Below the pieces are notes generated by a model that was not told the origin of the DNA, made no database searches, and saw only the letters and a program-made list of their open reading frames with translations. From assembly GCF_019457595.1 (NCBI RefSeq), contig NZ_CP080419.1:558001-622000 (forward strand): a DNA stretch of 64,000 bases, given 5' to 3'. The DNA comes from Shewanella psychrotolerans. Lineage in GTDB: Bacteria; Pseudomonadota; Gammaproteobacteria; Enterobacterales; Shewanellaceae. The stretch's first letter is position 1. Each line of letters opens with the position of its first letter. Shown here piece by piece: positions 52,730 through 63,548 of this stretch. A program made the position numbers and the translations under genes.

Positions 52730-54208
52730 ATGTTGTTTACTGAAGCTCAGCTTCCTCAAGAACTATATTCTGCGCAAATGATTAGGGACGCCGAAGTCAG
52801 CTTTATTAATTCACAAGAGGTTAGCTTAATTGAACTGATTGAGCGGGCGGGGCAGGCTGCATTTGAATTATTACAAAATGCTCAGCGCCTTGGCGGCAAT
52901 ATTTCAGTCTTTGCAGGATATGGAAACAATGGTGCAGACGCTTACATTTGTGCCACTTTACTGCTGGAAGCGGGTTGCAATGTCCAATTGTATGCTGTCG
53001 AAAGAGATGAGCTCGGTGAAGGTATCGCCCATGCTAAAGCGGCCTTTATTGCTTCTGGGGGAAGAGTGCTTGATGACGTTAAACTCGCGTTAGATGGTGC
53101 CGATGTTATTATTGATGGATTGTTAGGAACCGGTTTTTATGGCGAGGTGTCAACGCCTATCGCTAGCGTTATTGATGCGATAAATCAACATAATGGCTGG
53201 ATACTCTCGTTAGATATCCCTTCTGGAATAGAGGCCGATACTGGTACTGGTGTCGTTGCAGTCAAAGCCGATGCAACCTTAACCTTTGGTGCGGTCAAGC
53301 AAGGCTTAGTTACTGGTAAGGCCCGTGATTGTGTTGGAGCTCTATGGCTTGCCGATATTGGGCTTACTCCATTTTTACCGCAAACAAGATGTTTTAATAT
53401 AGCCTATCGAATGACAGATCTCGGTTTGCCAATACGTGCCAAGAACAGCCACAAGGGATCTTGTGGGAAAGTCACGGTAATTGGTGGTGACGTTGGAATG
53501 GCGGGGGCCCCTAGATTAGCTGGAGAAAGTTGCCTACGAGCAGGCGCAGGTTTGGTGGCGGTGGTATCACGTCCTCAACATCTGCCCATCATCAATTCCG
53601 GTAGGCCTGAGTTAATGTTTTGGGGATGCGAGTTAGTTGACATGGAAGTTTACCAACGCCTTGGTTGGGCGGATGTGTTGCTCATTGGGCCAGGTTTAGG
53701 TAAGCACGATTGGGGATATAACTTATTAAAAGCTACTGGATTAAGTGATAAACCCAGTGTCGTGGATGCTGATGCACTGAATCTATTGTCGCTCGAACCG
53801 CAAAAACAGGACAATTGGGTGTTAACGCCTCATAGTGGGGAAGCCGCTCGATTGTTAGACATCAGCATTGAAGAGGTTGAACGTGACAGGTTTGCAGCTG
53901 TATATGCGCTGCAGAAAAAGTATGGCGGCGTCATAGTATTAAAAGGGGCCGGAACCTTGATTTATGATGGTACCCATTGTCATGTTGCCCCCGTTGGCAA
54001 TCCAGGACTGGCAAGTGGTGGTAGTGGCGATGTTTTAGGCGGTATTATCGCGGCTTTGATGGCTCAAGGTATGACCAATATGGATGCCGCTAGTGCTGGT
54101 GTTGTCGTTCATGGCATCGCTGCTGATATGGCTGCTAAAGAGGGAGAGAGAGGAATGCTTGCTTGCGATCTTTTCCCTTATATTCGATTGTTGGTAGATA
54201 AGATTTAG
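52730..54208 (+). CDS. nnr: Bifunctional NAD(P)H-hydrate epimerase / ADP-dependent dehydratase
   Basis: 492 codons with AAGGAGATA upstream. N-terminal YjeF epimerase domain (about 1-215) with FAGYGNNGADAYICA; C-terminal ribokinase-like dehydratase (about 230-490) with GSGDVLGGIIAAL and GLLGTG. It repairs hydrated NADH/NADPH. It starts the conserved run nnr-tsaE-amiB-mutL-miaA-hfq. In E. coli queG lies between tRNA-Gly and nnr; it is not seen here. Confidence 0.95.
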   Translation: MLFTEAQLPQELYSAQMIRDAEVSFINSQEVSLIELIERAGQAAFELLQNAQRLGGNISVFAGYGNNGADAYICATLLLEAGCNVQLYAVERDELGEGIAHAKAAFIASGGRVLDDVKLALDGADVIIDGLLGTGFYGEVSTPIASVIDAINQHNGWILSLDIPSGIEADTGTGVVAVKADATLTFGAVKQGLVTGKARDCVGALWLADIGLTPFLPQTRCFNIAYRMTDLGLPIRAKNSHKGSCGKVTVIGGDVGMAGAPRLAGESCLRAGAGLVAVVSRPQHLPIINSGRPELMFWGCELVDMEVYQRLGWADVLLIGPGLGKHDWGYNLLKATGLSDKPSVVDADALNLLSLEPQKQDNWVLTPHSGEAARLLDISIEEVERDRFAAVYALQKKYGGVIVLKGAGTLIYDGTHCHVAPVGNPGLASGGSGDVLGGIIAALMAQGMTNMDAASAGVVVHGIAADMAAKEGERGMLACDLFPYIRLLVDKI

Positions 54209-54316
54209 GCTGCTGAGATTAAAAAGCGCTAATGTTTGTTTAGATAGAGATCACTTTCGGGTAAAGTATCCAGTTATTAAGAGGTTTGTTATCTATTAGG
54301 TTGCGGCGAATAGTAA

Positions 54317-54790
54317 ATGGTGCCAGTGAAAGTTTATCTTGAAAATGAGTCTGAAACGGTTAGCTTAGGTAAAAAGTTAGCGCAGGCGATTAAACCACCT
54401 TTGACCCTATATCTTAGTGGTGAGTTAGGTGCGGGTAAAACCACGTTTAGTCGTGGCTTGATTCAAAGCTTGGGCCACCGCGGGGCAGTAAAGAGTCCGA
54501 CTTATACACTTGTTGAGCCTTATGAATTAAACGGAATAGACGTTTTTCATTTTGATCTCTATCGATTGAGTGACCCTGAAGAGTTAGAGTTCATGGGGAT
54601 AAGAGATTATTTTTCTGCTTCGAGTTTGTGTATCGTTGAATGGCCAGATAAGGGTGATGGTATTTTGCCCGAAGCCGATTTGTTGATCGATATAAAGTAT
54701 CTAAGCAAAGGGCGAGAGGTTACGCTTACTCCACAAACCCTGGCAGGTGGGAAGTTGTTAGATAGTTTGCATAATAATGATAAGAATTGA
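54317..54790 (+). CDS. tsaE: tRNA threonylcarbamoyladenosine biosynthesis ATPase TsaE
   Basis: 157 codons. Walker A SGELGAGKTTFSRG (about 34-47), then KSPTYTLVEPY and HFDLYRLSDPEELEFMGI. It is the essential ATPase partner of TsaB/TsaD that makes t6A37 in tRNAs reading ANN codons. Its end overlaps the amiB start by 14 bases, so translation is coupled. Confidence 0.95.
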   Translation: MVPVKVYLENESETVSLGKKLAQAIKPPLTLYLSGELGAGKTTFSRGLIQSLGHRGAVKSPTYTLVEPYELNGIDVFHFDLYRLSDPEELEFMGIRDYFSASSLCIVEWPDKGDGILPEADLLIDIKYLSKGREVTLTPQTLAGGKLLDSLHNNDKN

Positions 54791-56099
54791 TTCTATTATA
54801 AAATCTGTTTTAGTTGTATTGCTGCTATGCGTACCGGCAATCGCGCACAGTGCAAATAAGTTAGAAGGTGTACGCATATGGGCGGCGCCTGAATCTACAC
54901 GAGTGGTTTTTGACCTGAGCGAAGCGCCAAAATACACTCATTTCACGCTCACCAGCCCATATCGTCTAGTGGTTGATTTAAATTCAACGGTGAAGAACGT
55001 AAACCTGAGCAAGATTGAGAATAATAGTAAGCTTGTAAAAAAGGTGCGCATTTCCCAGCCGCCGTCGAAAGGCACTTTGCGCCTTGTTATTGATCTCGTT
55101 AAACCGGTTAAAGCGAATCTTTTTGCCTTATCTCCTACAGCGCCCTACGGCAATCGCTTGGTTGTGGATCTTGATGGTGGTGCTGGTGGCGTAAAACAGG
55201 CTCCAAAAGTAAATCCTTCTGAAAAAATGAGAGATGTTATCGTTGCCATTGATGCTGGTCATGGTGGTGATGATCCTGGGTCAATAGGACCATCAGGTAC
55301 TTACGAGAAGAAAGTGGTTCTTCAGATCGCTAAAAAAGTAGAAGCAAAAATTAATGCGACTCCAGGTATGAAGGCGGTGATGACCCGATCTGGTGATTAT
55401 TTTGTTAACTTAAATAAGCGCTCTGAAATCGCCCGAAATAGTAAAGCCGATCTACTTGTCTCAATTCACGCTGATGCGTTTACTTCTCCTCAACCTCAAG
55501 GGGCATCGGTTTGGGTGTTATCGATGCGTCGCGCAAACAGTGAAATAGGTCGTTGGTTGGAGCAAAAAGAGAAACATTCGGAGTTGCTCGGTGGTGCTGG
55601 CGAGATTATTCAAAATACTGATAACGAACAATATTTGGCAATGACCTTGCTCGATATGTCGATGGATCGCTCTATGGCGATTAGTCACAATATTGCCGGT
55701 GACGTATTGTCTAATTTGGGGCGAGTGACCAAGTTACATAAGCATCAGCCTGAAGCGGCAAGTTTTGCAGTGCTTAAGTCGCCAGATATTCCTTCCATTT
55801 TGGTCGAAACAGGCTTTATTTCGAATCATAGAGAAGAGCGTCTGTTGACCCAACGAGAGCACCAAAACAATATCGCAAATGCAGTCCATAAAGGCGTTGT
55901 TCGTTATTTTGAGAACAATCCCCCTGCCAATACGTTAATGGCTAAAAACGGGATGATTAGCCATAAAGTGACCAAAGGTGAGTCCTTGTCTGTTATTGCA
56001 CATCGTTACCAAGTTTCGATAGCGAGCATAAAGAAGGCAAATAAGTTAACATCCAATACGTTACGTATTGGCCAGAAACTGGTTATTCCTCGCGCTTAA
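54777..56099 (+). CDS. amiB: N-acetylmuramoyl-L-alanine amidase AmiB with LysM
   Basis: 440 codons. Signal peptide (cleavage near AIAHSA), AMIN domain at about 30-130 for septal targeting, Amidase_3 zinc domain at about 155-370 (AIDAGHGGDDPG; SIHADAF; VETGFISN, giving the His/Glu/His ligands), and one C-terminal LysM at about 395-438 (HKVTKGESLSVIAHRYQVS). It splits septal peptidoglycan in the periplasm after EnvC-type activation. Overlaps tsaE; mutL follows after 11 bp. Confidence 0.95.
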   Translation: MIRIDSIIKSVLVVLLLCVPAIAHSANKLEGVRIWAAPESTRVVFDLSEAPKYTHFTLTSPYRLVVDLNSTVKNVNLSKIENNSKLVKKVRISQPPSKGTLRLVIDLVKPVKANLFALSPTAPYGNRLVVDLDGGAGGVKQAPKVNPSEKMRDVIVAIDAGHGGDDPGSIGPSGTYEKKVVLQIAKKVEAKINATPGMKAVMTRSGDYFVNLNKRSEIARNSKADLLVSIHADAFTSPQPQGASVWVLSMRRANSEIGRWLEQKEKHSELLGGAGEIIQNTDNEQYLAMTLLDMSMDRSMAISHNIAGDVLSNLGRVTKLHKHQPEAASFAVLKSPDIPSILVETGFISNHREERLLTQREHQNNIANAVHKGVVRYFENNPPANTLMAKNGMISHKVTKGESLSVIAHRYQVSIASIKKANKLTSNTLRIGQKLVIPRA

Positions 56100-56110
56100 A
56101 GGAGTCAAAA

Positions 56111-57958
56111 ATGTCGATTAAAATTTTGCCTCCACAGCTTGCCAACCAAATAGCGGCGGGTGAGGTCGTTGAGCGTCCAGCTTCAGTTATTAAAGAATTG
56201 GTTGAAAACAGCTTAGATGCTGGCGCCACAAGAGTAGATATAGAGATCGATAAAGGCGGTAGCAAGCTGATTAAGATCCAAGATAATGGTTCTGGGATCC
56301 CAAAGGAACAGCTCAACTTAGCCTTGTCGCGCCACGCCACCTCGAAGCTAGCCACCTTGGATGATCTCGATGCAATCTTAAGCTTTGGTTTTCGTGGCGA
56401 AGCGCTTGCGAGTATTAGCTCTGTGTCGCGTTTGACCTTGACTTCCCGTACTGCCGAACAAGCCGAGGCTTGGCAGGCGTATGCTGAAGGTTCTGATATG
56501 GCGGTTAAAGTGATTCCAGCGGCTCATCCTGTCGGTTCAACGGTTGAAGCGGTCGACTTGTTCTTTAATACACCAGCACGGCGTCGTTTTCTTAAAAGTG
56601 ATAAGACGGAGTTCACCCATATTGATGAATGGTTAAAACGGATTGCGTTAGTGCGCCGTGATATCCATTTTACCTTAAAACATAATGGCAAGATGGTTCG
56701 TCATTATCGTCCAGCTAAAAATGAGCAACAGTACCTACAACGTTTAGCCCAGATCAGTGGCAAGCAGTTTGCTGAGCATGCGTTAGCAGTAGATTGTGAA
56801 CACAATGGCTTACAGTTAACTGGCTATATTCAGTCTCCCTATTTTGAAGCTAGCGCTAATGATACCCAGTACTTTTATGTCAATGGTCGATTAGTTCGTG
56901 ATCGGTTAGTGAACCATGCCGTTAGACAGGCATTTGCTCAGCAGCTTGAAGGGGTTCAGGTAGGGTATGTGCTTATGCTGAACCTCGACCCTCATCAGGT
57001 GGATGTGAACGTGCATCCGGCTAAGCATGAGGTGAGATTTCATGAAAGTCGTTATGTACATGATTTTATTTTACAGGCATTACAGTCTGCATTGTCACAG
57101 GCTGAGCAATTGCCGCTCGGTGTCACAAATGAACCTTGTGGCTTTGAGCTTGATAAGGAAGATGACGACCAATATGAAACTGAGGTGATTAATGCCTGCA
57201 GTAGTGAGCCGCCAATTAGTCATAGGCAGCGTGATACCTCATTGTCTTGGTCTGCACCGACAGCGGGTGTTCGTGAACGTGCTTCTGCTTATAGTGGGGA
57301 CTATAGCAATCATGGTGCGCGAACTGATAACTATCGCGCTCCAGAGTTGCCATCTCAAACTGCGATCAATAACTACGCACAATTGATGACAACGCCTAAC
57401 GCTAGGGTTATTGAAGATAAGCCTGTGCAAGGTAAAGCTATGCCTGCTGTGCTTGCGGGCAAGTTTTGGGTCGTCACAGAAGCGGATGAGCTACGGCTGA
57501 TCTCATTTTCAATGGTTGCCGATGAGGTTGTCCGAAGCCAAATTAGTAGCAAACTATCATCAGGCTTAGTTGGTCAACCACTTTTAATGCCCGTATCAAT
57601 AAAGTTGGATGAAGATTGGCAAGATACCATTGCCCAACGAGCACTACTGATTAGAAAGTTAGGAATAGAGTTAACTATTCGTCTCGGTCAGTTGATTATC
57701 AAAAAAGTGCCCCCATATCTAAGGCAGAGCCAGTTAGCTAATGTGATACCTGAGTTTTTACAGTGGATTCGTTTCGAAGAACCAGCAGATGAAGCGATCA
57801 CTAACTGGTTAGTAACACAGAGCCGAGCTAATTTTAGTTCGGCGGCAGCACTTTGGACTGATTTTTGTCAGTTATCTGAGTCGCAGCAACAACATATTAT
57901 GTCAGAGTCTAAGGTTTTACCTTGGCAGAATTGGTTAGGTGAGCAAACGAGTGAATAG
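56111..57958 (+). CDS. mutL: DNA mismatch repair protein MutL
   Basis: 615 codons. GHKL ATPase at the N-terminus: [31 protein letters not shown]; then the transducer with [14 protein letters not shown] variable Ser/Asp-rich linker (about 345-425) leads to the dimerisation domain. The C-terminal endonuclease DQHAxxER metal motif is absent, as in MutH-partnered gammaproteobacterial MutL. Links MutS to MutH and UvrD. Confidence 0.96.
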   Translation: MSIKILPPQLANQIAAGEVVERPASVIKELVENSLDAGATRVDIEIDKGGSKLIKIQDNGSGIPKEQLNLALSRHATSKLATLDDLDAILSFGFRGEALASISSVSRLTLTSRTAEQAEAWQAYAEGSDMAVKVIPAAHPVGSTVEAVDLFFNTPARRRFLKSDKTEFTHIDEWLKRIALVRRDIHFTLKHNGKMVRHYRPAKNEQQYLQRLAQISGKQFAEHALAVDCEHNGLQLTGYIQSPYFEASANDTQYFYVNGRLVRDRLVNHAVRQAFAQQLEGVQVGYVLMLNLDPHQVDVNVHPAKHEVRFHESRYVHDFILQALQSALSQAEQLPLGVTNEPCGFELDKEDDDQYETEVINACSSEPPISHRQRDTSLSWSAPTAGVRERASAYSGDYSNHGARTDNYRAPELPSQTAINNYAQLMTTPNARVIEDKPVQGKAMPAVLAGKFWVVTEADELRLISFSMVADEVVRSQISSKLSSGLVGQPLLMPVSIKLDEDWQDTIAQRALLIRKLGIELTIRLGQLIIKKVPPYLRQSQLANVIPEFLQWIRFEEPADEAITNWLVTQSRANFSSAAALWTDFCQLSESQQQHIMSESKVLPWQNWLGEQTSE

Positions 57959-58877
57959 CAACAACAAGCCGACAATCTTGACCCTAATGGGACCAACGGC
58001 CTCTGGTAAAACGGCGTTAGCTATCGAACTCGTCGAAAAGCATCAGTGTGAAATCATTTCGGTTGATTCAGCATTGATTTATCGAGACATGGATATCGGT
58101 AGCGCTAAACCTAATGCTGAGGAGCTTAGCCGAGCACCCCATAGACTCATTGATATTCGCGATCCCAGTGAGAGCTACTCTGCGGCAGATTTTCGTCGTG
58201 ATGCGCTTATAGAGATCGAAAATATTATTGATGCAGGCAAGACCCCATTGTTAGTGGGCGGTACCATGCTCTACTTTAAGGCGCTTTTGGAAGGGTTATC
58301 TCCATTACCTGCGGCTAATGAGCAGATCCGTGCAGAGATTGCCAAGGAAGCAGAAACCCTTGGCTGGCAAGTTTTGCATCAACAGTTACACAAGATCGAT
58401 CCCGTTTCTGCGAAGCGGATTCATCCTAATGATCCTCAGCGATTATCAAGAGCGTTAGAGGTTTATCGTATAAGTGGTAAAAGTCTGACTGAGTTGACTG
58501 AAGTTAAATCTGAAGCATTACCCTATTCAGTTATTCAATTTGGAATCGCGCCTAACGATCGTAAAGTGTTACATCGAGCTATAGAAGAAAGATTTAAATT
58601 GATGTTAAATCAGGGTTTTATTGAAGAGGTTGAGCGTTTGAAGGCTCGGGAAGACCTGCATTTAGACCTTCCTTCGATGCGCTGTGTTGGTTATCGTCAA
58701 GCATGGCAATATCTCGATGGAGACTATGACTATGATACTATGGTCGAAAAATCTGTTGTTGCGACTAGGCAATTGGCTAAGCGTCAATTAACATGGTTAC
58801 GAGGGTGGGCTGAACTAAATTGGCTAGAAAGTGGAAATGAATCAAATCTAGCCCGACTAAAACAGTATTGTCGCTAG
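57951..58877 (+). CDS. miaA: tRNA dimethylallyltransferase
   Basis: 308 codons from the GTG at 57951, with AGGTGA 8 nt upstream; a GTG at 57939 is an in-frame alternative (312 codons). Either start overlaps the mutL stop. P-loop [16 protein letters not shown], substrate-binding [18 protein letters not shown], and the transferase signature [11 protein letters not shown]. It adds the isopentenyl group to A37 of tRNAs reading UNN. Upstream of hfq, as in E. coli. Confidence 0.95.
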   Translation: MNSNNKPTILTLMGPTASGKTALAIELVEKHQCEIISVDSALIYRDMDIGSAKPNAEELSRAPHRLIDIRDPSESYSAADFRRDALIEIENIIDAGKTPLLVGGTMLYFKALLEGLSPLPAANEQIRAEIAKEAETLGWQVLHQQLHKIDPVSAKRIHPNDPQRLSRALEVYRISGKSLTELTEVKSEALPYSVIQFGIAPNDRKVLHRAIEERFKLMLNQGFIEEVERLKAREDLHLDLPSMRCVGYRQAWQYLDGDYDYDTMVEKSVVATRQLAKRQLTWLRGWAELNWLESGNESNLARLKQYCR

Positions 58878-58969
58878 CTAATTCATTCACTCTATATAAT
58901 ACTAAAACCAAACCAGAAATTGATGCTGTATTAGGTTTTATTTAATTTTAATAAAAAGGAAATTATATA

Positions 58970-59245
58970 ATGGCAAAGGGGCAATCTTTACAAGACCCAT
59001 TTTTGAACGCATTACGACGTGAACGCGTTCCGGTATCTATCTACCTTGTTAACGGTATCAAGCTTCAAGGACAGGTTGAGTCATTCGATCAGTTTGTTAT
59101 TTTATTGAAGAATACTGTCAGCCAGATGGTATATAAGCACGCTATTTCTACTGTGGTACCTGCACGTCCATTTAACGTGAGTAACCACCACACACCAAAT
59201 CAAGCTGGCGGTTATAACGCACCGCAAGATGATAGTGCTGAGTAA
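58970..59245 (+). CDS. hfq: RNA chaperone Hfq
   Basis: 91 codons with AAAAGGAAA upstream. Sm-like fold: [22 protein letters not shown] and [16 protein letters not shown] (Sm1), YKHAIST (Sm2). It is a hexamer pairing small RNAs with mRNAs. A short flexible tail (about 20 residues, [17 protein letters not shown]) is near the usual length. 20 bp before hflX. Confidence 0.97.
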   Translation: MAKGQSLQDPFLNALRRERVPVSIYLVNGIKLQGQVESFDQFVILLKNTVSQMVYKHAISTVVPARPFNVSNHHTPNQAGGYNAPQDDSAE

Positions 59246-59265
59246 TTTCCTGAGGAGTTTGCTTT

Positions 59266-60564
59266 TTGTTTGATCGCTATGAAGCGGGAGATGCTGCAGT
59301 TCTTGTTCATATAGACTTTTCGGATGAAGACAGTAGAGAAGATATTACTGAACTTCGTTTATTAGTTGAGTCGTCAGGTGCTGAAACCGTTGGTGTGATA
59401 ACGGGAAGTCGTCGTTCTCCAGATCGTAAGTTTTTTGTTGGTTCAGGTAAAGCGGAAGAGTTAGCAGCGCTTGTTGCTGCAACAGAAGCCACAGTGGTGA
59501 TTTTTAATCATCCATTAAGCCCTGCACAAGAGAGAAACCTTGAGCAGGTGTGTCAGTGCCGTGTGTTAGATCGCACTACATTGATCCTTGATATTTTTGC
59601 CCAACGCGCACGTACTTATGAAGGCAAGTTACAGGTGGAGCTAGCGCAATTGCGCCACATGTCAACGCGCCTCATTAGAGGTTGGACCCACTTAGAAAGA
59701 CAAAAAGGTGGGATCGGCCTGCGAGGCCCAGGTGAAACTCAGCTTGAAACAGATAGACGTTTATTGCGTGGTCGTATTAAAACCATTAACAAACGTCTGG
59801 AAAAAGTCGATAAACAGCGAGAGCAGAGTCGACGAGCTCGCCAGCGGAGTGAATTAGCCACAGTTTCTTTAGTGGGTTATACCAACGCGGGTAAGTCAAC
59901 ATTATTTAACTCGCTTACGGTTTCTGACGTTTATGCAGCAGATCAGTTATTTGCTACGCTAGATCCAACACTGCGAAAGTTAGAGTTAAAAGATGGTCCG
60001 GTGATTTTAGCCGATACCGTTGGTTTTATTAGGCATCTACCCCATGATCTAGTTGCAGCATTTAAGGCGACACTACAAGAGACTCGTGAAGCTGATCTTT
60101 TGCTGCATATAGTCGATTGTGCTGATGAAAATATGGGGGATAACTTTGAGCAAGTGCAGCTTGTGCTCAAAGAGATTGGTGCCGATGATATTCCACAATT
60201 GGTTGTCTGTAACAAGATTGACCTGTTGGAAGATGTAGGTCCTAAGATCGATTACGACGATGAAGGGGTCCCTACGCGTGTTTGGGTTTCGGCTCAGCAG
60301 CAAAAAGGCTTGGAACTGCTCCAGGAGGCAATCAACAAAATTGTTGGACGTGTCATTCTAGAGTTAACCTTGCAAATCCCAGCGACGGCTGGGCATTATC
60401 TTGGTCAGTTTTATCGACTGGATGTGATACAGCAGAAAGAGTATGACGATCTGGGGAACTGTATCTTGTCTGTACGTTTATTAGAGGCCGATTGGCATCG
60501 ATTAACAAAGCAGAGCCAAGGGGAGTTGGAAACCTTTATTGTTGAAACAGCAGCAGTAGAGTAG
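59266..60564 (+). CDS. hflX: Ribosome-associated GTPase HflX
   Basis: 432 codons from a TTG start with GAGGAG 8 nt upstream. N-terminal HflX domain (ETVGVITGSRRSPDRKFFVGSGK...), coiled coil, then GTPase: GYTNAGKSTLFN (G1, about 205), DPTLR (G2), DTVGFIRHLPHDL (G3), NKIDLL (G4). It splits stalled 70S ribosomes under stress. In the hfq-hflX-hflK-hflC order. Confidence 0.95.
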   Translation: MFDRYEAGDAAVLVHIDFSDEDSREDITELRLLVESSGAETVGVITGSRRSPDRKFFVGSGKAEELAALVAATEATVVIFNHPLSPAQERNLEQVCQCRVLDRTTLILDIFAQRARTYEGKLQVELAQLRHMSTRLIRGWTHLERQKGGIGLRGPGETQLETDRRLLRGRIKTINKRLEKVDKQREQSRRARQRSELATVSLVGYTNAGKSTLFNSLTVSDVYAADQLFATLDPTLRKLELKDGPVILADTVGFIRHLPHDLVAAFKATLQETREADLLLHIVDCADENMGDNFEQVQLVLKEIGADDIPQLVVCNKIDLLEDVGPKIDYDDEGVPTRVWVSAQQQKGLELLQEAINKIVGRVILELTLQIPATAGHYLGQFYRLDVIQQKEYDDLGNCILSVRLLEADWHRLTKQSQGELETFIVETAAVE

Positions 60565-60607
60565 TTTTTAGTAATCTCGTTTATTTCATACACCTATGGA
60601 GTGCTAA

Positions 60608-61750
60608 ATGGCTTGGAACGAGCCCGGTAACAAGGGTCAAGACCCTTGGGGAAACAAAAATGGCAATGACAAAGGGCCACCAGACCTAGACGAAGTGTTT
60701 AAGAATATCTCTAAACGCTTTGGCGGCAAAGGTAACGGTTCTGGCGGTGGATTCAGTGCATTAGGATTCGTTATTGTCTTAGGTATCGCAGTGGTTGTAT
60801 GGGGACTTTCAGGTTTCTATACAGTTAAAGAAGCTGAAAAAGGCGTAGCCTTACGCTTTGGTCAATATATTGGCCAAGTTGAGCCAGGCTTACAGTGGAA
60901 AGCGACCTTTATTGATGAAGTTTATCCCGTGAACGTGAGTAACGTCCGCTCTATACCTGCATCTGGCAGCATGCTTACTGCTGACGAAAACGTCGTGTTG
61001 GTTGAGCTTGATGTGCAATATATTGTAGTCGATCCTTATCGCTACATGTTTAGCGCAGTTGATGCTAACTCAAGTTTACGTGAAGCGACGGATAGTGCAT
61101 TGCGCTATGTGGTTGGCCACAACAAGATGGATGACATTTTGACCACTGGTCGAGACCAAATTCGTCGTGATACTTGGGATGAAGTGAATCGCATTATTGA
61201 GCCTTACAATTTGGGTATAGAGATCCGCGATGTCAACTTTTTGCCTGCGCGTCCACCTGAAGAGGTGAAAGATGCGTTTGATGATGCAATTTCTGCACAG
61301 GAAGATGAACAACGCTTTATTCGAGAAGCCGAAGCTTATTCTCGTGAGATTGAACCTAAGGCTCGTGGTACCGTTCAGCGTATGGAGCAGCAAGCTAACG
61401 CGTATAAACAACGTGAAATTTTAGAAGCTCGCGGTAAAGTGGTTCGCTTTGAACAGCTTTTACCTGAATATAAAGCTGCGCCAGAAGTGACTCGAAATCG
61501 TCTTTATATCGATGCTATGTCTAAAGTTTATTCTGGAGCCAATAAGGTTTTGGTTGATGCTAAAAGCAATGGCAACATGATGTATCTACCTTTAGATAAG
61601 CTAATGGAACAGGGTAAGTCATCTAAGCAGCCTAAAACGGTTGTGAACGATACTTCGACTGATTCAGTTAATAGCGTAGTAAATAGTGTTGGAATTCCAC
61701 TTGATGGGCGTCCTTCTCGTAGCGACAACATTCGCCAGGGGAGAAACTAA
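60608..61750 (+). CDS. hflK: FtsH modulator HflK
   Basis: 380 codons. Gly/Asn-rich cytosolic N-tail, one membrane helix at about 50-72 (ALGFVIVLGIAVVVWGLSGF), then a large periplasmic SPFH/band-7 domain (TVKEAEKGVALRFGQY...; REATDSALRYVVGHNKMDDI) and a long helix. With HflC it forms a cage around the FtsH protease. hflC follows after 2 bp. The C-terminal tail (about 40 residues) is variable. Confidence 0.95.
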   Translation: MAWNEPGNKGQDPWGNKNGNDKGPPDLDEVFKNISKRFGGKGNGSGGGFSALGFVIVLGIAVVVWGLSGFYTVKEAEKGVALRFGQYIGQVEPGLQWKATFIDEVYPVNVSNVRSIPASGSMLTADENVVLVELDVQYIVVDPYRYMFSAVDANSSLREATDSALRYVVGHNKMDDILTTGRDQIRRDTWDEVNRIIEPYNLGIEIRDVNFLPARPPEEVKDAFDDAISAQEDEQRFIREAEAYSREIEPKARGTVQRMEQQANAYKQREILEARGKVVRFEQLLPEYKAAPEVTRNRLYIDAMSKVYSGANKVLVDAKSNGNMMYLPLDKLMEQGKSSKQPKTVVNDTSTDSVNSVVNSVGIPLDGRPSRSDNIRQGRN

Positions 61751-61752
61751 TC

Positions 61753-62631
61753 ATGGGTAGATTATCAGTAATTATTGCGGCGATTTTGATCGCTATCGGC
61801 TTATCATCACTGCTCGTTGTAAATGAGGGTGAGCGAGCTATTGTTTCTCGTTTTGGTAAGATCTTAAAAGATGATGGCGTAACGCGGATTTATAAGCCTG
61901 GTTTACATATTAAGTTGCCATTGGTTGATAAGATTAAGCTGTTAGATTCACGTATCCAAACGATGGATGGCGCAGCCGATCGTTTTGTTACCTCTGAAAA
62001 GAAAGATTTGATGGTTGATTCCTATGTGAAATGGCGCATCAAAGATCATGAAAAATACTATCTTGCCACTAACGGTGGTAACAAGGTTCAAGCTGAGTCT
62101 TTATTACAACGTAAGATAAATAACGATTTACGTACTGAGTTTGGTCGCCGCACTATTAGAGATATTGTTTCTGGTAGTCGTGATGAACTGCAACAAGATG
62201 CCTTAAGAAATGCGTCTGACAGTGCAAAAGATCTGGGTATCGAAGTTGTTGATGTGCGCGTAAAGCAGATCAATTTGCCAGCAAACGTGAGTTCAAGTAT
62301 CTATCAGCGTATGCGTGCTGAACGTACCGCAGTAGCAAAAGAACACCGTGCGCAAGGTAGAGAGCAGTCTGAAATCATTCGTGCTAAGACTGACGCAAGC
62401 GTTACGATTCAAATTGCTGAAGCTGAGCGTAAAGCCCTTGCTGTTCGTGGTGAAGGTGATGCGATTGCTGCTAAGATCTATGCGGATGCTTATAATAAAG
62501 ATCCTGAGTTTTACTCATTCTTGCGTAGTTTAGAAGCCTATAAAGCCAGCTTTGAAGGTGGATCTAACGTCATGGTGTTAGAGCCAGACAGTGACTTCTT
62601 CAAGTATATGAAGCATGCCAACGGCAAATAA
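61753..62631 (+). CDS. hflC: FtsH modulator HflC
   Basis: 292 codons. N-terminal signal anchor (SVIIAAILIAIGLSSLLVVN), SPFH domain (EGERAIVSRFGKIL; GLHIKLPLVDKIKLLDSR), and a long helix with REQSEIIRAKTDASV. It partners HflK in the inner membrane. A strong terminator follows, ending the nnr-to-hflC run. Confidence 0.95.
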   Translation: MGRLSVIIAAILIAIGLSSLLVVNEGERAIVSRFGKILKDDGVTRIYKPGLHIKLPLVDKIKLLDSRIQTMDGAADRFVTSEKKDLMVDSYVKWRIKDHEKYYLATNGGNKVQAESLLQRKINNDLRTEFGRRTIRDIVSGSRDELQQDALRNASDSAKDLGIEVVDVRVKQINLPANVSSSIYQRMRAERTAVAKEHRAQGREQSEIIRAKTDASVTIQIAEAERKALAVRGEGDAIAAKIYADAYNKDPEFYSFLRSLEAYKASFEGGSNVMVLEPDSDFFKYMKHANGK

Positions 62632-62644
62632 GCGTTATAATTTT

Positions 62645-62671
62645 AAAAAGCCCGACTAGTTCGGGCTTTTT
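62645..62671 (+). terminator. Terminator after hflC
   Basis: AAAAAGCCCGA ctag TTCGGGCTTTTTTT, an 11-position stem and T7, 13 bp after the stop. Confidence 0.95.
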
Positions 62672-62891
62672 TTATATGTACTTCAGTAAACAACTAATTT
62701 AGATAAAGTTGTTATTTGTTTTTTAGTTACTATACCTGCTAAATATTGAATATATACCCTCCGAGTAGTTGCATATAATCCTCTAGATAGGCTGTTTTGC
62801 TTACATAGTTAACTTTGTTCTCTGTTTTACTATGATCTGTCTCTAATTTTTGGCTATAATGAGCCCCGCCTCAAATTTGATTTTTGCTCTT

Positions 62892-62906
62892 TGGGGTAGA
62901 ACCCCA
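62892..62906 (+). promoter_or_regulatory. Leader hairpin upstream of petA
   Basis: TGGGGT aga ACCCCA then TTTTCAAAAATTTTTAA, 51 bp before petA. It looks like a weak attenuator or the 5' end of the petABC mRNA. The 62672-62957 gap otherwise carries only AT-rich promoter-like sequence. Confidence 0.4.
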
Positions 62907-62957
62907 TTTTCAAAAATTTTTAAAACAAAAATTCCAACACTCTCTGGAGATAAGTGG

Positions 62958-63548
62958 ATGAGCAATGCGCCAGTCGATACCGGACGTCGCAGATTTCTGA
63001 CCGCAGCAACCGCCGTAGTAGGTGGTGCAGGTGCCGTCGCTGTGGCGGTCCCGTTTATAAAGTCATGGAATCCGAGTGCCAAAGCGAAAGCTGCAGGTGC
63101 GCCGGTTGAAGTAAATATTAGTAAATTAGAGCCGGGTCAGCTGATCCGTGTTGAGTGGCGCGGAAAGCCTGTATGGGTTGTCCGTCGCACAGAAGAGATC
63201 TTAAAAGGTCTTGCCACACATGACGATCAGCTACGAGATCCTAGCTCAAGTGAAGAACAGCAACCTGCTTATGCGCAGAATGCGGTTCGTTCAATTAAGC
63301 CTGAGTATTTTATCGCTGTAGGTCTTTGTACTCACCTAGGTTGTTCTCCTACGTATCTACCAGATACCTTTGGTGAGCAGGTTGAAGGTGTTGCGTCTGG
63401 TTTCTTTTGTCCATGTCATGGTTCTAAGTTTGATATGGCGGGTCGTGTATTCCAAGGCGTACCTGCTCCATTGAACCTTGTTGTTCCACCTCATCAATAT
63501 ATTGATGACGGCAACGTGATTATCGGTGTCGATCAGGGGGCTGCGTAA
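62958..63548 (+). CDS. petA: Ubiquinol-cytochrome c reductase iron-sulfur (Rieske) subunit
   Basis: 196 codons from the ATG at 62958 (CTGGAGA upstream); the open frame to 62850 is not used. Tat signal/anchor RRRFLTAATAVVGGAGA (10-26). The two Rieske boxes CTHLGC (124-129) and CPCHGS (151-156) supply two Cys and two His for the [2Fe-2S] cluster plus the disulfide. Catalytic subunit of cytochrome bc1 in the inner membrane. Its TAA overlaps the petB ATG by one base. Confidence 0.96.
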   Translation: MSNAPVDTGRRRFLTAATAVVGGAGAVAVAVPFIKSWNPSAKAKAAGAPVEVNISKLEPGQLIRVEWRGKPVWVVRRTEEILKGLATHDDQLRDPSSSEEQQPAYAQNAVRSIKPEYFIAVGLCTHLGCSPTYLPDTFGEQVEGVASGFFCPCHGSKFDMAGRVFQGVPAPLNLVVPPHQYIDDGNVIIGVDQGAA